Below, piece after piece: positions 43,401 to 55,100 of a DNA stretch of 64,000 bases. Below the pieces are notes generated by a model. That model was not told the origin of the DNA, searched no databases, and saw only the letters and a program-made list of their open reading frames with translations. Source of the DNA: Steinernema hermaphroditum. Lineage: Eukaryota > Nematoda > Chromadorea > Rhabditida > Steinernematidae. The stretch spans positions 17,608,001-17,672,000 of the forward strand of contig CM059622.1 in NCBI GenBank assembly GCA_030435675.1. Reading direction: 5' to 3'. How positions within the stretch are numbered: the stretch's first letter is position 1; each line of letters starts with the position of its first letter. The translations under genes and the position numbers were made by a program.

Positions 43401-46400
43401 TTTGAGAAAAAATCCGATTTCCGAAAAAGTGCCGAAATCGGGCTGAGTGTGTCTCGAATTCGACCTCATCCTGTCACGAGGAAGTCATTCCAGGCCGTGA
43501 GCTTGGGCGCATTTTTGTGGCACAACCGAGAAAGTCAGAACGGCCATAGTTTGGCTATTGAGAGCCGTTGTAAAAATTTGAGAAAAAATCCGATTTCCGA
43601 AAAAGTGCCGAAATCGGGCTGAGTGTGTCTCCAATTCGACCTCATCCTGTCACGAGGAAGTCATTCCAGGCCGTGAGCTAGGGCGCATTTTTGTGGCACA
43701 ACCGAGAAAGTCAGAACGGCCATAGTTTGGCTATTGAGAGCCGTTATAAAAATTTGAGAAAAAATCCGATTTCCGAAAAAGTGCCGAAATCGGGCTGAGT
43801 GTGTCTCGAATTCGGCCTCGCCCTGTCACGAAGAAGTCATTCCAGGCCGTGAGCTTGGGCGCATTTTTGTGGCACAACCGAGAAAGTCAGAACGGCCATA
43901 GTTTGGCTATCGAGAGCCGTTGTAAAAATTTGAGAAAAAATCCGATTTCCGAAAAAGTGCCGAAATCGGGCTGAGTGGGTCTCGAATTCGGCCTCTCCCT
44001 GTCACGAGGAAGTCATTCCAGGCCGTGAGCTAGGGCGCATTTTTGTGGCACAACCGAGAAAGTCAGAACGGCCATAGTTTGGCTATTGAGAGCCGTTGTA
44101 AAAATTTGAGAAAAAATCCGATTTCCGAAAAAGTGCCGAAATCGGGCTGAGTGTGTCTCGAATTCGACCTCATCCTGTCACGAGGAAGTCATTCCAGGCC
44201 GTGAGCTAGGGCGCATTTTTGTGGCACAACCGAGAAAGTCAGAACGGCCATAGTTTGGCTATTGAGAGCCGTTGTAAAAATTTGAGAAAAAATCCGATTT
44301 CCGAAAAAGTGCCGAAATCGGGCTGAGTGTGTCTCGAATTCGACCTCATCCTGTCACGAGGAAGTCATTCCAGGCCGTGAGCTTGGGCGCATTTTTGTGG
44401 CACAACCGAGAAAGTCAGAACGGCCATAGTTTGGCTATCGAGAGCCGTTGTAAAAATTTGAGAAAAAATCCGATTTCCGAAAAAGTGCCGAAATCGGGCT
44501 GAGTGTGTCTCGAATTCGACCTCATCCTGTCACGAGGAAGTCATTCCAGGCCGTGAGCTAGGGCGCATTTTTGTGGCACAACCGAGAAAGTCAGAACGGC
44601 CATAGTTTGGCTATTGAGAGCCGTTATAAAAATTTGAGAAAAAATCCGATTTCCGAAAAAGTGCCGAAATCGGGCTGAGTGTGTCTCGAATTCGACCTCA
44701 TCCTGTCACGAGGAAGTCATTCCAGGCCGTGAGCTAGGGCGCATTTTTGTGGCACAACCGAGAAAGTCAGAACGGCCATAGTTTGGCTATTGAGAGCCGT
44801 TGTAAAAATTTGAGAAAAAATCCGATTTCCGAAAAAGTGCCGAAATCGGGCTGAGTGTGTCTCGAATTCGGCCTCGCCCTGTCACGAAGAAGTCATTCCA
44901 GGCCGTGAGCTTGGGCGCATTTTTGTGGCACAACCGAGAAAGTCAGAACGGCCATAGTTTGGCTATTGAGAGCCGTTATAAAAATTTGAGAAAAAATCCG
45001 ATTTCCGAAATAGTGCCGAAATCGGGCTGAGTGTGTCTCCAATTCGACCTCATCCTGTCACGAGGAAGTCATTCCAGGCCGTGAGCTAGGGCGCATTTTT
45101 GTGGCACAACCGAGAAAGTCAGAACGGCCATAGTTTGGCTATTGAGAGCCGTTGTAAAAATTTGAGAAAAAATCCGATTTCCGAAAAAGTGCCGAAATCG
45201 GGCTGAGTGTGTCTCGAATTCGGCCTCGCCCTGTCACGAGGAAGTCATTCCAGGCCGTGAGCTAGGGCGCATTTTTGTGGCACAACCGAGAAAGTCAGAA
45301 CGGCCATAGTTTGGCTATCGAGAGCCGTTGTAAAAATTTGAGAAAAAATCCGATTTCCGAAAAAGTGCCGAAATCGGGCTGAGTGTGTCTCGAATTCGAC
45401 CTCATCCTGTCACGAGGAAGTCATTCCAGGCCGTGAGCTAGGGCGCATTTTTGTGGCACAACCGAGAAAGTCAGAACGGCCATAGTTTGGCTATTGAGAG
45501 CCGTTGTAAAAATTTGAGAAAAAATCCGATTTCCGAAAAAGTGCCGAAATCGGGCTGAGTGGGTCTCGAATTCGACCTCATCCTGTCACGAGGAAGTCAT
45601 TCCAGGCCGTGAGCTTGGGCGCATTTTTGTGGCACAACCGAGAAAGTCAGAACGGCCATAGTTTGGCTATCGAGAGCCGTTGTAAAAATTTGAGAAAAAA
45701 TCGGATTTCCAAAAAAGTGCCGAAATCGGGCTGAGTGGGTCTCGAATTCGACCTCATGCCTGTCACGAAGAAGTCATTCCAGGCCGTGAGCTTGGGCGCA
45801 TTTTTGTGGCACAACCGAGAAAGTCAGAACGGCCATAGTTTGGCTATCGAGAGCCATTGTAAAAATTTGAGAAAAAATCGGATTTCCAAAAAAGTGCCGA
45901 AATCGGGCTGAGTGGGTCTCGAGTTCGACATCATGCCGTCACGAGGAAGTCATTCCAGGCCGTGAGCTTGGGCGCATTTTTGTGGCACAACCGAGAAAGT
46001 CAGAACGGCCATAGTTTGGCTATCGAGAGCCGTTGTAAAAATTTGAGAAAAAATCGGATTTCCAAAAAAGTGCCGAAAAAGGGCTGAGTGGGTCTCGAGT
46101 TCGACCTCATGCCGTCACGAGGAAGTCATTCCAGGCCGTGAACTTGGGCGCCATTTTTGTGGCACAACCGAGAAAGTCAGAACGGCCATAGTTTGGCTAT
46201 CGAGAGCCGTTGTAAAAATTTGAGAAAAAATCGGATTTCCAAAAAAGTGCCGAAATCGGGCCGAGTGGGTCTCGAATTCGACCTCATGCCGTCACGAGGA
46301 AGTCATTCCAGGCCGTGAACTTGGGCGCATTTTTGTGGCACAACCGAGAAAGTCAGAACGGCCATAGTTTGGCTATCGAGAGCCGTTGTAAAAATTTTGG

Positions 46401-46413
46401 AAAAAATCCGAAT

Positions 46414-47632
46414 TTTACGAATTTATTGCGATATCTAACATATTACATGTTGTCGCACCCCATATTTATCCAACGTCCTCTGGCTTCTTGACGCGCACGG
46501 TGCCTCCATCTTTTGCTGCCCAGTGTCTTCGTTAAGTCATCGCTCCATCGGGTTCGAGGTCTTCCGAGAGGTCTCTTCACAGGCGGGCGCCATTCTTCGA
46601 GTCGGTTGTACCAATTTTCCGGGCTTCCGTTCGCCATCTTCCAGGCGAAGTTCCACTTCCTTCTTCTTGCCGCTTCGTCGATGTCCTTCACCTTCGTGAC
46701 GCCTCGGAGCCACTCATTGGTCCTCTTGTCTATTAGACGGACTCCGGCCATTCGGCGTTCCATCCTTCGCTGAGCGGTCGCAAGCCTCTTCCGCGCTGAT
46801 TTCGTGAGCGACCAAGTTTCGGAACCGTAGAGCATGGCGGGAAGGACGCACTGATCGAAGAGTTTTCGTTTCCATCGCATCAGGACGCTTCTGGAAGTCA
46901 GAAAGTCCTTGTACTTCCTGAAAACGTTCCATCCGCTTTGAATTCTTCTGTTGATCTCCTTGGAGTGGTCTCTTCTCAGCCTGACTTCCTGTCCCAGGTA
47001 GACGAAAGCTTCGACTTGCTCGATTTCTTCTCCGTTCACGAGAATCGACGCTTCTTCTGTTGCCAGGATCTTCGTCTTCCCCCTGTTCATCTTGAGGCCG
47101 CTTCTTCGGGACACTTCGTCGAGTTCTGTCACCATCTGTTGCAGCTCTTCTTCCGTGTTGGCGATCAGCGCGATGTCGTCTGCGAAGCGTAGATTCGAGA
47201 GCTTCCGGCCGTTGATGTTGATCCCGAAGTTTTCCCAATCGAGCTCTCTGAAGATTTCTTCGAGCGTCGCTGTGAAGAGTTTTGGGCTGATCGTATCGCC
47301 CTGGCGGACTCCTCGCTGGATCTTGATCGGCACACGTTCTTCACCAATTTGGACGTAGGACGCGGCTTGATCATAGATCTTCCGCAGCAGGTTGATGATC
47401 GCAGCCGGAACTCCTTGACGTTTGATCGCGTTCCACACAGCGTTGATTTCCACGGAGTCGAACGCCTTCTCAAAGTCGACGAAAGCGACGAAGAGCGGTA
47501 GCCGGTATTCACGCGTCTTTTCCACCAGAAGATTCACGGCTTGGAGGTGGTCCACGGTTGAATAGCTTCTTCGGAATCCCGCTTGCTCCTCTGGCTGCTC
47601 AGCATCCAAAATCCGCTCAATCCGAGTTGAAT
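46414..47632 (-). mobile_element. 5'-truncated RTE-clade non-LTR retrotransposon
   Basis: Covers the reverse-transcriptase frame plus a short AT-rich 3' end with AATAAA on the - strand (TTTATT at ~46430). The 3' end lies at the right border of satellite A. The 5' end is cut off within the RT domain near 47630, where a tRNA-like sequence begins. The apurinic endonuclease domain is missing. Confidence 0.88.
46443..47632 (-). pseudogene. RTE-type reverse transcriptase, N-terminally truncated
   Basis: An open frame of at least 388 codons with no ATG at its start; it stays open upstream of the TTG at 47609 (IERILDAEQPEEQAGFRR) to about 47630. Counting from 47609, RT motifs are EEQAGFRRSYSTVDH (7-21), FVDFEKAFDSVE (43-54, first catalytic Asp), RGVRQGDTISPKLF (99-112) and LRFADDIALIA (140-150, catalytic FADD). 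The C-terminal part (WNFAWKMANG, RPLGRPRTRWSDDL) is typical of RTE elements. A full element would have ~600 more residues, including the endonuclease. The frame has no stops, so the copy is young, but it cannot move by itself. Truncation from the 5' side is the usual result of target-primed reverse transcription. Confidence 0.9.
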
Positions 47633-47645
47633 GGAAAAGAAAGTT

Positions 47646-47728
47646 TGGTTCGGGGGTTCGAACCCGTCACCTACTAGAACATTGCCTGACATGGAAGGCA
47701 GGTGACTTACCCACTGCGCCACATTGAC
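47646..47728 (-). other. tRNA-like sequence (possible SINE head)
   Basis: On the - strand: A-box TGGCGCAGTGG (47721-47711), a potential anticodon stem TGCCT/AGGCA, and B-box GGTTCGAACCC (to ~47655). The box spacing is longer than in most tRNAs and the anticodon loop would be 8 nt. A tRNA-derived SINE or pseudo-tRNA fits better than an active gene. It directly precedes the truncated RTE on the same strand. Confidence 0.6.
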
Positions 47729-47735
47729 AAGGGCA

Positions 47736-48890
47736 TTTCGCGCCGCCATACTCATACATATATACTCCGCTACCCAAAAATTGAAACCTCTTTTTCTCGC
47801 CGGTATCTGAGCGAGGGCACCTAATATTTTACACAGTTAATACACCCACCTAGACCTACCGTTTGCCAATAGTCCCGCGCCGATCGTAGAGTTGCATGAT
47901 TGACCGTTCCCTTGTGAGTGTGAGTGAAAAATTCGCTTACAGCAGATTCTGTCATGTATCTGCTCTGCTTTCAGGTTAGCGTGGGGTGGATGTGTTGTAC
48001 GCGGGCACTCGGAACACAAATGTTGTATGGGCGCCGCCGTACGAATGTGGGAAACGAATGGGGAGAAACGACGAGATGGTTGTCCGACGAGAATCCGGTG
48101 ATAATTCCTGTGCGTGGGGAGCGGGGCGCGACCTAGGAAAAATACTGTATATCTGTCCACGAGGGAACGGCACCCGGTTAATACAAAAGCAACGACAAAC
48201 TCTGAAGAGCAAGCCAATAAGGAAAATAGGAACGCTGCGCAGATGGCACTCGGCGCAGGGGCTTCGCGGTGGGAGCCCGGTGCATTTTCTCAACAGATGT
48301 TGTGTTTAGATTGGGACGCCAATGGGCCCATTGTTCTTTTCCGCTGCTGTGTACCCTCAAGACACATTTGCTTTGCTTTCATCCAACACAACACATTTCA
48401 TTGAACACTTTTCTGAAAAGTCGTGGTGGGAGCACTGTAGACATGTCTAGAGGTTGGGCTGAACAGGTGAATTTGTGGTCCAGATGGATCTTCAGTGTGG
48501 TCATTGTGGATTTCTTCAGCAGCGAAAGCTAGCCGGAAAGGCCATAGTGAGCTTATTCCAGCTAGTGACGCCTAACCGTTCGTTCCACAAAAGGTGGAAT
48601 AGTAATACCGCTGGTAGGAATCGTTCCACTTTTTGTGAAACAAACGGTTCTTCTAAAATTGGACATAACAGCATGAGTAATTATCGGAGAGGAGTGCGCC
48701 TAGGCCAGAATTGAAGCTCAATAAATTCTGGACAGAATAAGCAAGGTGAGAACAACGCTCGGATGTGTTTGTGGTGGGACCCGGCCCGATTTAAAAAATG
48801 CAACTTTGAGCAGATAATGTCATGTATCTGCTCTGCTCTTTTTAGTGAACGGCGGTTTAAACACGCGCGTGAGGCGTTTAGAGCGTTTCT
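47736..48890. other. Unassigned spacer between RTE and satellite B
   Basis: No gene with recognisable domains. A ~30-bp motif (gtcatgtatctgctctgct) occurs at ~47952 and ~48819, bracketing most of the region, which suggests a ~900-bp inserted or duplicated unit. Frames at 47986-48309 (+) and 47837-48217 (-) are overlapping and unrecognised. Confidence 0.45.
48571..48658. repeat. Imperfect hairpin
   Basis: aaccgttcgttccacaaaag and its inverted copy ctttttgtgaaacaaacggtt-like sequence form a ~26-bp stem with three mismatches around a ~30-bp loop. Confidence 0.7.
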
Positions 48891-49076
48891 ACGGGGGGGG
48901 TGGGGGTAAAAAAATATTTTATTTTTTTTTTTTTTAAAATTTTTTTTTTTATTTTTTTAAATTAAAAAAAAATTTTTTTTTTTTCTGAAAAAAGGTTTCT
49001 TGTTTTTTTTGGGGTTTAATAAAAAATTTTTTTTTTTTTTAATGGGTGGGGGTGGATGGCCCTTTTTTTTTTGTGG
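48891..49076. other. Homopolymer tract, likely assembly artefact
   Basis: Nearly 190 bp made of long G, A and T runs (gggggggg, then ttttttttttt, aaaaaaaaa). Placed just before satellite B, it resembles unpolished consensus at a join. Confidence 0.7.
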
Positions 49077-49177
49077 ATTCATGTGCCTGAATTATCACGA
49101 GGACCTGAGAATCCTATGCCCTATTTATGGTCGATTTTGAGCTCATCCAGGGTAGAAATTTTGCATAGCTAATGTTA

Positions 49178-52100
49178 CAGGAAATCCAACAAGAGTAGGC
49201 GCGTTCGATCAGGCTCGTGCAGTTCTACAAGATCCAATCATAAAAATTCTATGGTACTTTGGAGCAGGAGGGTCAGATGCAGAACTCTTTGTATGAACAA
49301 GGCCCTATCTGTCTCGAATTGAAAGTTTTGCAGGAAACTAAGATAGTCCACAGGAATCCCAACGGGAATAGGCGCGTTCGATCAGGCTCGTGCAGTTCTA
49401 CAAGATCCAATCATAAAAATGCTATGGTACTTTGGAGCAGGAGGGTCAGATGCAGAGCTTTTGGTATGAGCAAGGCTCCTATCTGTCTCGAATTGAAAGT
49501 TTTGCAGGAAACTAAGATAGTCCACAGGAATCCCAACGGGAATAGGCGCGTTCGATCAGGCTCGTGCAGTTCTACAAGATCCAATCATAAAAATTCTATG
49601 GTACTTTGGAGCAGGAGGGTCAGATGCAGAGCTTTTTGTATGAGCAAGGGTCCTATCTGTCTCGAATTGAAAGTTTTGCAGGAAACTAAGATAGTCCACA
49701 GGAATCCCAACGGGAATAGGCGCGTTCGATCAGGCTCGTGCAGTTCTACAAGATCCAATCATAAAAATTCTATGGTACTTTGGAGCAGGAGGGTCAGATG
49801 CAGAACTCTTTGTATGAACAAGGCCCTATCTGTCTCGAATTGAAAGTTTTGCAGGAAACTAAGATAGTCCACAGGAATCCCAACGGGAATAGGCGCGTTC
49901 GATCAGGCTCGTGCAGTTCTACAAGATCCAATCATAAAAATGCTATGGTACTTTGGAGCAGGAGGGTCAGATGCAGAGCTTTTGGTATGAGCAAGGGTCC
50001 TGCTGTCTCGAATTGAAAGTTTTGCAGGAAACTAAGATAGTCCACAGGAATCCCAACGGGAATAGGCGCGTTCGATCAGGCTCGTGCAGTTCTACAAGAT
50101 CCAATCATAAAAATTCTATGGTACTTTGGAGCAGGAGGGTCAGATGCAGAACTCTTTGTATGAACAAGGCCCTATCTGTCTCGAATTGAAAGTTTTGCAG
50201 GAAACTAAGATAGTCCACAGGAATCCCAACGGGAATAGGCGCGTTCGATCAGGCTCGTGCAGTTCTACAAGATCCAATCATAAAAATGCTATGGTACTTT
50301 GGAGCAGGAGGGTCAGATGCAGAGCTTTTGGTATGAGCAAGGGTCCTGCTGTCTCGAATTGAAAGTTTTGCAGGAAACTAAGATAGTCCACAGGAATCCC
50401 AACGGGAATAGGCGCGTTCGATCAGGCTCGTGCAGTTCTACAAGATCCAATCATAAAAATTCTATGGTACTTTGGAGCAGGAGGGTCAGATGCAGAGCTT
50501 TTGGTATGAGCAAGGGTCCTGCTGTCTCGAATTGAAAGTTTTGCAGGAAACTAAGATAGTCCACAGTAATCCCAACGGGAATAGGCGCGTTCGATCAGGC
50601 TCGTGCAGTTCTACAAGATCCAATCATAAAAATTCTATGGTACTTTGGAGCAGGAGGGGTCAGATGCAGAACTCTTTGTATGAACAAGGCCCTATCTGTC
50701 TCGAATTGAAAGTTTTGCAGGAAACTAAGATAGTCCACAGGAAATCCAACAAGAGTAGGCGCGTTCGATCAGGCTCGTGCAGTTCTACAAGATCCAATCA
50801 TAAAAATTCTATGGTACTTTGGAGCAGGAGGGTCAGATGCAGAACTCTTTATATGAACAAGGCCCTATCTATCTCGAATTGAAAGTTTTGCAGGAAACTA
50901 AGATAGTCCACAGGAATCCCAACGGGAATAGGCGCGTTCGATCAGGCTCGTGCAGTTCTACAAGATCCAATCATAAAAATTCTATGGTACTTTGGAGCAG
51001 GAGGGTCAGATGCAGAACTCTTTATATGAACAAGGCCCTATCTGTCTCGAATTGAAAGTTTTGCAGGAAACTAAGATAGTCCACAGGAATCCCAACGGGA
51101 ATAGGCGCGTTCGATCAGGCTCGTGCAGTTCTACAAGATCCAATCATAAAAATTCTATGGTACTTTGGAGCAGGAGGGTCAGATGCAGAACTCTTTGTAT
51201 GAACAAGGCCCTATCTGTCTCGAATTGAAAGTTTTGCAGGAAACTAAGATAGTCCACAGGAATCCCAACGGGAATAGGCGCGTTCGATCAGGCTCGTGCA
51301 GTTCTACAAGATCCAATCATAAAAATTCTATGGTACTTTGGAGCAGGAGGGTCAGATGCAGAACTCTTTATATGAACAAGGCCCTATCTATCTCGAATTG
51401 AAAGTTTTGCAGGAAACTAAGATAGTCCACAGGAATCCCAACGGGAATAGGCGCGTTCGATCAGGCTCGTGCAGTTCTACAAGATCCAATCATAAAAATT
51501 CTATGGTACTTTGGAGCAGGAGGGTCAGATGCAGAACTCTTTGTATGAACAAGGCCCTATCTGTCTCGAATTGAAAGTTTTGCAGGAAACTAAGATAGTC
51601 CACAGGAATCCCAACGGGAATAGGCGCGTTCGATCAGGCTCGTGCAGTTCTACAAGATCCAATCATAAAAATTCTATGGTACTTTGGAGCAGGAGGGTCA
51701 GATGCAGAACTCTTTGTATGAACAAGGCCCTATCTGTCTCGAATTGAAAGTTTTGCAGGAAACTAAGATAGTCCACAGGAAATCCAACAAGAGTAGGCGC
51801 GTTCGATCAGGCTCGTGCAGTTCTACAAGATCCAATCATAAAAATTCTATGGTACTTTGGAGCAGGAGGGTCAGATGCAGAACTCTTTATATGAACAAGG
51901 CCCTATCTGTCTCGAATTGAAAGTTTTGCAGGAAACTAAGATAGTCCACAGGAATCCCAACGGGAATAGGCGCGTTCGATCAGGCTCGTGCAGTTCTACA
52001 AGATCCAATCATAAAAATGCTATGGTACTTTGGAGCAGGAGGGTCAGATGCAGAGCTTTTGGTATGAGCAAGGGTCCTGCTGTCTCGAATTGAAAGTTTT

Positions 52101-55100
52101 GCAGGAAACTAAGATAGTCCACAGGAATCCCAACGGGAATAGGCGCGTTCGATCAGGCTCGTGCAGTTCTACAAGATCCAATCATAAAAATTCTATGGTA
52201 CTTTGGAGCAGGAGGGTCAGATGCAGAACTCTTTGTATGAACAAGGCCCTATCTGTCTCGAATTGAAAGTTTTGCAGGAAACTAAGATAGTCCACAGGAA
52301 TCCCAACGGGAATAGGCGCGTTCGATCAGGCTCGTGCAGTTCTACAAGATCCAATCATAAAAATTCTATGGTACTTTGGAGCAGGAGGGTCAGATGCAGA
52401 ACTCTTTGTATGAACAAGGCCCTATCTGTCTCGAATTGAAAGTTTTGCAGGAAACTAAGATAGTCCACAGGAATCCCAACGGGAATAGGCGCGTTCGATC
52501 AGGCTCGTGCAGTTCTACAAGATCCAATCATAAAAATTCTATGGTACTTTGGAGCAGGAGGGGTCAGATGCAGAACTCTTTGTATGAACAAGGCCCTATC
52601 TGTCTCGAATTGAAAGTTTTGCAGGAAACTAAGATAGTCCACAGGAATCCCAACGGGAATAGGCGCGTTCGATCAGGCTCGTGCAGTTCTACAAGATCCA
52701 ATCATAAAAATTCTATGGTACTTTGGAGCAGGAGGGTCAGATGCAGAACTCTTTTTATGAACAAGGCCCTATCTGTCTCGAATTGAAAGTTTTGCAGGAA
52801 ACTAAGATAGTCCACAGGAATCCCAACGGGAATAGGCGCGTTCGATCAGGCTCGTGCAGTTCTACAAGATCCAATCATAAAAATGCTATGGTACTTTGGA
52901 GCAGGAGGGTCAGATGCAGAGCTTTTGGTATGAGCAAGGGTCCTGCTGTCTCGAATTGAAAGTTTTGCAGGAAACTAAGATAGTCCACAGTAATCCCAAC
53001 GGGAATAGGCGCGTTCGATCAGGCTCGTGCAGTTCTACAAGATCCAATCATAAAAATTGGAGCGGAGGGGTCAGATGCATAACTCTTTGTATGAACAAGG
53101 CCCTAACTGTCTCGAATTGAAAGTTTTGCAGGAAACTAAGATAGTCCACAGGAAATCCAACAAGAGTAGGCGCGTTCGATCAGGCTCGTGCAGTTCTACA
53201 AGATCCAATCATAAAAATTCTATGGTACTTTGGAGCAGGAGGGTCAGATGCAGAACTCTTTATATGAACAAGGCCCTATCTATCTCGAATTGAAAGTTTT
53301 GCAGGAAACTAAGATAGTCCACAGGAATCCCAACGGGAATAGGCGCGTTCGATCAGGCTCGTGCAGTTCTACAAGATCCAATCATAAAAATTCTATGGTA
53401 CTTTGGAGCAGGAGGGTCAGATGCAGAACTCTTTGTATGAACAAGGCCCTATCTGTCTCGAATTGAAAGTTTTGCAGGAAACTAAGATAGTCCACAGGAA
53501 TCCCAACGGGAATAGGCGCGTTCGATCAGGTTCGTGCAGTTCTACAAGATCCAATCATAAAAATTCTATGGTACTTTGGAGCAGGAGGGTCAGATGCAGA
53601 ACTCTTTATATGAACAAGGCCCTATCTATCTCGAATTGAAAGTTTTGCAGGAAACTAAGATAGTCCACAGGAATCCCAACGGGAATAGGCGCGTTCGATC
53701 AGGCTCGTGCAGTTCTACAAGATCCAATCATAAAAATTCTATGGTACTTTGGAGCAGGAGGGTCAGATGCAGAACTCTTTGTATGAACAAGGCCCTATCT
53801 GTCTCGAATTGAAAGTTTTGCAGGAAACTAAGATAGTCCACAGGAATCCCAACGGGAATAGGCGCGTTCGATCAGGCTCGTGCAGTTCTACAAGATCCAA
53901 TCATAAAAATTCTATGGTACTTTGGAGCAGGAGGGGTCAGATGCAGAACTCTTTGTATGAACAAGGCCCTATCTGTCTCGAATTGAAAGTTTTGCAGGAA
54001 ACTAAGATAGTCCACAGGAAATCCAACAAGAGTAGGCGCGTTCGATCAGGCTCGTGCAGTTCTACAAGATCCAATCATAAAAATTCTATGGTACTTTGGA
54101 GCAGGAGGGTCAGATGCAGAACTCTTTATATGAACAAGGCCCTATCTGTCTCGAATTGAAAGTTTTGCAGGAAACTAAGATAGTCCACAGGAATCCCAAC
54201 GGGAATAGGCGCGTTCGATCAGGCTCGTGCAGTTCTACAAGATCCAATCATAAAAATGCTATGGTACTTTGGAGCAGGAGGGTCAGATGCAGAGCTTTTG
54301 GTATGAGCAAGGGTCCTGCTGTCTCGAATTGAAAGTTTTGCAGGAAACTAAGATAGTCCACAGTAATCCCAACGGGAATAGGCGCGTTCGATCAGGCTCG
54401 TGCAGTTCTACAAGATCCAATCATAAAAATTCTATGGTACTTTGGAGCAGGAGGGTCAGATGCAGAACTCTTTGTATGAACAAGGCCCTATCTGTCTCGA
54501 ATTGAAAGTTTTGCAGGAAACTAAGATAGTCCACAGGAATCCCAACGGGAATAGGCGCGTTCGATCAGGCTCGTGCAGTTCTACAAGATCCAATCATAAA
54601 AATTCTATAGTACTTTGGAGCAGGAGGGTCAGATGCAGAACTCTTTGTATGAACAAGGCCCTATCTGTCTCGAATTGAAAGTTTTGCAGGAAACTAAGAT
54701 AGTCCACAGGAAATCCAACAAGAGTAGGCGCGTTCGATCAGGCTCGTGCAGTTCTACAAGATCCAATCATAAAAATTCTATGGTACTTTGGAGCAGGAGG
54801 GTCAGATGCAGAACTCTTTATATGAACAAGGCCCTATCTATCTCGAATTGAAAGTTTTGCAGGAAACTAAGATAGTCCACAGGAATCCCAACGGGAATAG
54901 GCGCGTTCGATCAGGCTCGTGCAGTTCTACAAGATCCAATCATAAAAATTCTATGGTACTTTGGAGCAGGAGGGTCAGATGCAGAACTCTTTGTATGAAC
55001 AAGGCCCTATCTGTCTCGAATTGAAAGTTTTGCAGGAAACTAAGATAGTCCACAGGAATCCCAACGGGAATAGGCGCGTTCGATCAGGTTCGTGCAGTTC

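Larger units (their letters stand above)
29586..46413 (+). repeat. Satellite A: ~176-bp tandem repeat, ~95 copies
   Basis: Head-to-tail monomers containing gtctcgaattcgacctcatg, cacgaggaagtcattccagg, gtggcacaaccgagaaagtc and gccgaaatcgggctgagtgg. Period is 176 bp, confirmed by recurring positions. Several diagnostic variants alternate: gagaaag/gacaaag, tttggct/tttcgct, ttgtaaaa/ttgaaaaa, gagctagg/gaacttgg. Copies at ~36-41 kb form a 704-bp (4-monomer) higher-order repeat. The first copies (29.6-30.3 kb) are the most diverged. 176 is not a multiple of three, so the ~76-codon open frames over it are by-products. Heterochromatic or chromosome-structural satellite. Confidence 0.97.

Noticed and set aside
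46513..47358. Plus-strand frames of 84-88 codons at 46.5-47.4 kb
   Set aside because: They are antisense shadows of the RTE reverse-transcriptase frame.
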